Position numbers and translations under genes: made by a program. Of a stretch of 64,000 bases of DNA, positions 60,982 through 64,000 are shown piece after piece. The notes beneath the pieces are model-generated. The model saw only the letters and a program-made list of their open reading frames with translations. It searched no databases and was not told where the DNA came from. Source of the DNA: Crossiella sp. SN42 (lineage in GTDB: Bacteria > Actinomycetota > Actinomycetes > Mycobacteriales > Pseudonocardiaceae); contig NZ_JAMHIV010000024.1 of the NCBI RefSeq assembly GCF_023897065.1, positions 1 through 64,000 of the forward strand, in the 5' to 3' direction. The number at the start of each line of letters is the position of its first letter. Position 1 is the first letter of the stretch.

Positions 60982-62967
60982 ATGAGTGATGGACAGCCCT
61001 GGCGCAAGGTCATCTTGGACTTCAACAACAGCCCAGAGGTGCACGGCGTCGGCGCGGGGTTCGACCCGGCGGAGTTCGCCGCCACCCTGCGCGCCGCGCA
61101 CGTCGAGGCGGTCGTGGTGGTGGCCAAGGACGTGCAGGGCAACTGCTACTTCCCCAGCGCCCGGCCGGGACCGGCGACCTGGGACCTGCTGCGCGGTCAG
61201 GTCGAGGCCTGCCGCGCGGCCAACCTGCGGGTGCAGGCCCTGTACCCGTTCGCCTGGGACGAGCACCTCGCCCAGCGGCACCCGGAGTGGCTGGTGATGC
61301 GGCGGGACCGGCGCACCGGCCTGCCGCCGGTCGGCGAGGTGCCGGACGTCAGCCAGCTGTGCCTGTCCCACCCCGGCCTGCTGGAGGTGGCGCTCACGCA
61401 CACCGGCGAGATCCTCCGGCAGTGCGCGGTGGACGGCATGTGGTTCGACATGGTCAACCCCGGCCCGCTGTCGGTGGCCGAGTGCTACTGCGCGCGCTGC
61501 CTGGCCGAGCACGTCCGGTCCATCCGGCCCGAGGTCCAGGTCACCTGCAACACCTTGGCGGTGCTGGGATCCGCGGATCGAGTGTCCACTGTGGACACCA
61601 TCGAGATCGAGGGCATGGCGACCGGGGTCTGGGGCTACGGCTACCTGCCGGTGCACGCCAGGTACGCCCGCACGCTGGGGCGGCCGGTGTACGGCATGCC
61701 GGGCCGCTTCGCCACCCAGTGGGGTGACTACGGCGGGCTCAAGCACCCGCTCCAGCTGCGTACCGAGCTGGCCGGGATCGTGGCCAACGGCCTGCGCTGC
61801 GACATCGGCGACGATCCCGGCCCGGCGCTGCGGCTGGACCCCGCGGTGTACGCGACCATCGGCGAGGCCTACGCCGAGATCGAGCGCATCCAGCCCTACC
61901 TGGAGGGCGCGGTGCCGGTCACCGAGGCCGCCATCCTGGCCGACGGCCCGCCGCTGACCCAGTTCGGCGTGGACGGCGGCGGCGCCGAGGACGGCTGGCT
62001 GGCCGACCAGCTGGCCGAGGGCCTGGACGCGTTCGTCGAGGGGTTCGTCCGCGGCGCCGGCGTGGCGGGCGCGGCCCGGCTGCTGATGGAACGCCAGCTC
62101 CAGTTCGACATCGTCGACCTGACCGCCGACTTCGAGCGCTACCGCCTGCTGGTGCTGCCCGAGCTGCTCACGGTGGACGCCGGGCTGGCCGCCCGCCTCA
62201 ACCGGTACCTGGACGCCGGCGGCGCGGTGCTCGCCTCACACGGCGCGCTGCGCGTCGGCGAGAGCGCGGAGCTGTGGCCGGCCGGCCTGTCCGGCCGCTA
62301 CCACGGCGAAGCGGAGTTCGAGCGCCCCTACACCAGCATCAGCGGGCCGATCCTCGGCGACGATCAGCGGTACGCGGGCTACGACTTCGCCCTCTACGAA
62401 GGCTGCGCCCGCTGGACGGTCGGCCCCGGGGTCACCGTGCACGCCCGCCTGACCGAGCCCACGGCTGACCCGGTGCACCTGACCGGGTACGCCGTGCCGC
62501 CCTCCGGCGTGGTCAGCGAGTACGCGACCGCGGTGCAGGCCCCCGGCCTCGGCGCGCTGGCCTTCCCGCTGGGCCGCAGTTACCTCAACCACGGCTACTG
62601 GATCTACCGCGAGCTCACCGCCAGGCTGCTCGACGGCCTGCTGCCCGAACCCCTGGTCCGCACCACCGCCCCGGCCAGCGCCGAGGTCACCCTCACCCAC
62701 CAGCCCCGCACCGCCACCGGCCCGGAACGCTGGATCGTGCACCTGGTCAACCACTCGCCGCTGCGCGCCCCACGCGGCCGGGTCGAGTTCCTGGAGGACC
62801 CGATCCCGTTGCGGGACATCGAGATCGCGCTGGCCGCCGACCTCGCGGTGACCAGGGCGGCAGAGGTGCGCTGCGGCGTCGAGCTGCCGGTCCGCCGCAC
62901 CGGTGACCGCTGGTGCGTCACCGTGCCGGAGACCAGGGTGGCCGCCACGGTGGTCTTCGAGGGCTAG
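60982..62967 (+). CDS. Putative glycoside hydrolase with beta-galactosidase-type trimerisation domain
   Basis: A 661-residue cytoplasmic protein without a signal peptide. Residues about 1-310 look like a hypothetical TIM-barrel glycoside hydrolase (alpha-amylase/GHL6-like): DFNNSPEVHGVG, VVVVAKDVQGNCYFPS, DGMWFDMVNPGP with likely catalytic Asp, and IEIEGMATGVWGYGY. The middle (about 330-540) resembles the beta-galactosidase trimerisation domain (LLVLPELLTVDAGLAARLNRYLDAGGAVLAS). The C-terminus is beta-rich. ATG 60982 is preferred over 60973 because GAGGGG is then at proper spacing. Substrate unknown; likely controlled by the divergent TetR. Confidence 0.8.
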   Translation: MSDGQPWRKVILDFNNSPEVHGVGAGFDPAEFAATLRAAHVEAVVVVAKDVQGNCYFPSARPGPATWDLLRGQVEACRAANLRVQALYPFAWDEHLAQRHPEWLVMRRDRRTGLPPVGEVPDVSQLCLSHPGLLEVALTHTGEILRQCAVDGMWFDMVNPGPLSVAECYCARCLAEHVRSIRPEVQVTCNTLAVLGSADRVSTVDTIEIEGMATGVWGYGYLPVHARYARTLGRPVYGMPGRFATQWGDYGGLKHPLQLRTELAGIVANGLRCDIGDDPGPALRLDPAVYATIGEAYAEIERIQPYLEGAVPVTEAAILADGPPLTQFGVDGGGAEDGWLADQLAEGLDAFVEGFVRGAGVAGAARLLMERQLQFDIVDLTADFERYRLLVLPELLTVDAGLAARLNRYLDAGGAVLASHGALRVGESAELWPAGLSGRYHGEAEFERPYTSISGPILGDDQRYAGYDFALYEGCARWTVGPGVTVHARLTEPTADPVHLTGYAVPPSGVVSEYATAVQAPGLGALAFPLGRSYLNHGYWIYRELTARLLDGLLPEPLVRTTAPASAEVTLTHQPRTATGPERWIVHLVNHSPLRAPRGRVEFLEDPIPLRDIEIALAADLAVTRAAEVRCGVELPVRRTGDRWCVTVPETRVAATVVFEG

Positions 62968-64000
62968 CCTGCCTGCCCGCCGAAGACCTCGTTCACCAGC
63001 CGGTCCATCACCTTCTGGAACGCCTCGGCCATGTCGACCTCGGTGTCCCCGGCGGTCACCGAGGCGGTCAGGGTCTTGCCGCCGTCGGGGGTGCCGTACA
63101 TCAGCGCGCCGTAGCCCTGGGTGCCGCCGTTGTGGAAGTAGAGGGTGCCGCCGTCCGGGGCCTCCTGCGCGCGCACGCCCAGGCCGAAGCCGGAGACCGG
63201 GTGCGTCTGGCGCATCTCGGCCAGCAGCGGGGCGGGCAGCAGCCTGCCGGCCATCAGCGCGGAGAAGAACGTGTGCAGGTCCTGGGTGGTGGAGATCATG
63301 TCGCCGGAACCGGGAGACCAGGACGGGTTCTGGCGGGCGACGTCGAGCACCTTCCACTCGCCCGCGTCCTCGTAACGGACGTAACCGTGCGCGTGCGGTC
63401 CGGGGATCTCCGGCGAGTCACCGGGCACCACGGTGCCGCGCAGGCCGAGCGGTCGCAGGATCCGCCGGTCCAGCTCCTCGGCGAAGGAGCAGCCGGTGAC
63501 CTGCTCGACCAGCAGCCTGGCCAGCGCGTAGTTGGTGTTGGAGTAGCTCCAGTCGGTGCCGGGCTCGAACCGCGCTGGCTTGGCCAGGCCCATCCGCACC
63601 AGCTCCTCCAGCTGGTAGCTGTGGAACCGCTTCTCCACCCATTCCTTGCCCTCAAAGGGAATCCCGCGCACGATCGTCCCGTCGGGGAAGAACTCGCCGG
63701 TGTAGCTGAACAGTCCGCTGGTGTGCGCCAGCATCATCCGCACCGTGATCCTCGGGTCCAGCGGGAGCCGCGGCAGGTAGTCGGCGACCGGGGCGTCCAG
63801 TCCGAGCTTGCCCTCGGCCACCAGCTGCAGGACCGCGGTGGCGGTGAAGGTCTTGGTGTTGCTGCCGATCCGGAACAGTCCGTCCGTCGGCGGCTTCGCG
63901 GTCTGGCCCAGTTCGCGCACCCCGGCGCTGCCGACCCATTCGCCCCGCTCGTCGTGCACCCGCAGCTGCACTCCAGCGCAACCCAGGGCGACCGCCTCCT
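62964..64000 (-). CDS. Serine hydrolase (beta-lactamase class C family), N-terminus outside window
   Basis: At least 345 residues; the frame runs off the right edge without a convincing start (EAVALGCAGVQLRVHDE is readable at the edge), so it is partial at its 5' end. The class C motifs are GSNTKTFTATA (SxxK), YSNTNYALARLL (YxN) and FHNGGTQGYGAL (HxG). It is most like D-alanyl-D-alanine carboxypeptidase/esterase relatives. It overlaps the convergent hydrolase gene by four bases and is distinct from the class C enzyme at 57732. Confidence 0.88.
   Translation of the reverse strand, partial: EAVALGCAGVQLRVHDERGEWVGSAGVRELGQTAKPPTDGLFRIGSNTKTFTATAVLQLVAEGKLGLDAPVADYLPRLPLDPRITVRMMLAHTSGLFSYTGEFFPDGTIVRGIPFEGKEWVEKRFHSYQLEELVRMGLAKPARFEPGTDWSYSNTNYALARLLVEQVTGCSFAEELDRRILRPLGLRGTVVPGDSPEIPGPHAHGYVRYEDAGEWKVLDVARQNPSWSPGSGDMISTTQDLHTFFSALMAGRLLPAPLLAEMRQTHPVSGFGLGVRAQEAPDGGTLYFHNGGTQGYGALMYGTPDGGKTLTASVTAGDTEVDMAEAFQKVMDRLVNEVFGGQAG

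Overview
This 64 kb window is chromosomal DNA of a high-GC actinomycete, most likely from the Pseudonocardiales (Amycolatopsis/Crossiella/Saccharothrix-like; the genus is not proven). The evidence is the roughly 70% GC content, GC-rich third codon positions, frequent GTG starts, ATGA/GTGA gene overlaps, and gene order. From 1 to 18.2 kb the order rsmG-parA-parB-(ddl, aminotransferase)-GNAT-cwlM-trx-trxB-anti-sigma-sigM-pseudokinase-murJ-DUF6049-NUDIX-pcnA matches the conserved origin-proximal block of Mycobacterium tuberculosis (Rv3919c to Rv3907c). Three parS sites lie in the first 1.2 kb, so oriC should be just outside the left edge. No rRNA, tRNA, insertion sequence, prophage or CRISPR array was seen.

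Region by region. (1) 0-3 kb: 16S rRNA methyltransferase and chromosome segregation genes with parS sites. (2) 3-18 kb: cell-wall and redox block: D-Ala-D-Ala ligase, a PLP aminotransferase, the CwlM regulator, a thioredoxin operon behind a SigR/SigH-type promoter, SigM with its anti-sigma factor, a free-standing pseudokinase, the MurJ flippase, and the CCA-adding enzyme. (3) 18-25.7 kb: a PASTA lipoprotein, an orphan receiver-like protein, an MFS exporter, YqgE/AlgH, an SdpI-like protein, a secreted phytase-like esterase, and leuS preceded by a leucine leader peptide and terminator. (4) 25.8-27.5 kb: a lower-GC DarT/DarG DNA ADP-ribosylation toxin-antitoxin pair. (5) 27.5-34.4 kb: TetR/MMPL exporter with paired operators, a membrane-anchored protein, a TipA-like MerR regulator, a DnaA-box cluster, and a DUF2339 membrane protein. 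(6) 34.4-41.5 kb: a complete ribose-type ABC operon (lacI-rbsA-rbsC-rbsB-rbsB-rbsK-rbsD) with two substrate-binding lipoproteins and tandem operators. (7) 41.7-49.1 kb: an SdrD-B-like secreted protein, PTS enzyme I under a DasR-type operator, a DUF1707-response regulator-histidine kinase operon, a GGDEF protein and an AI-2E-family permease. (8) 49.2-56 kb: three cell-surface genes, ending in a 1080-residue secreted protein built from fifteen units with a near-exact 51-residue period that resemble the chaplin fold. (9) 56-64 kb: a BtuF-like protein, a GIDE-domain membrane protein, two class-C serine hydrolases, an SDR, a SnoaL-like protein under a MerR-type operator, and a TetR divergently paired with a putative glycoside hydrolase.

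The most novel item is the giant chaplin-like repeat protein (52711-55953), which has no cysteines and no sortase or membrane anchor. Other points of interest are the leuS leader, the parS-like site inside a terminator loop, the DnaA-box cluster away from oriC, the split MurJ/pseudokinase pair, and an over-represented palindrome GTCCACWGTGGAC.
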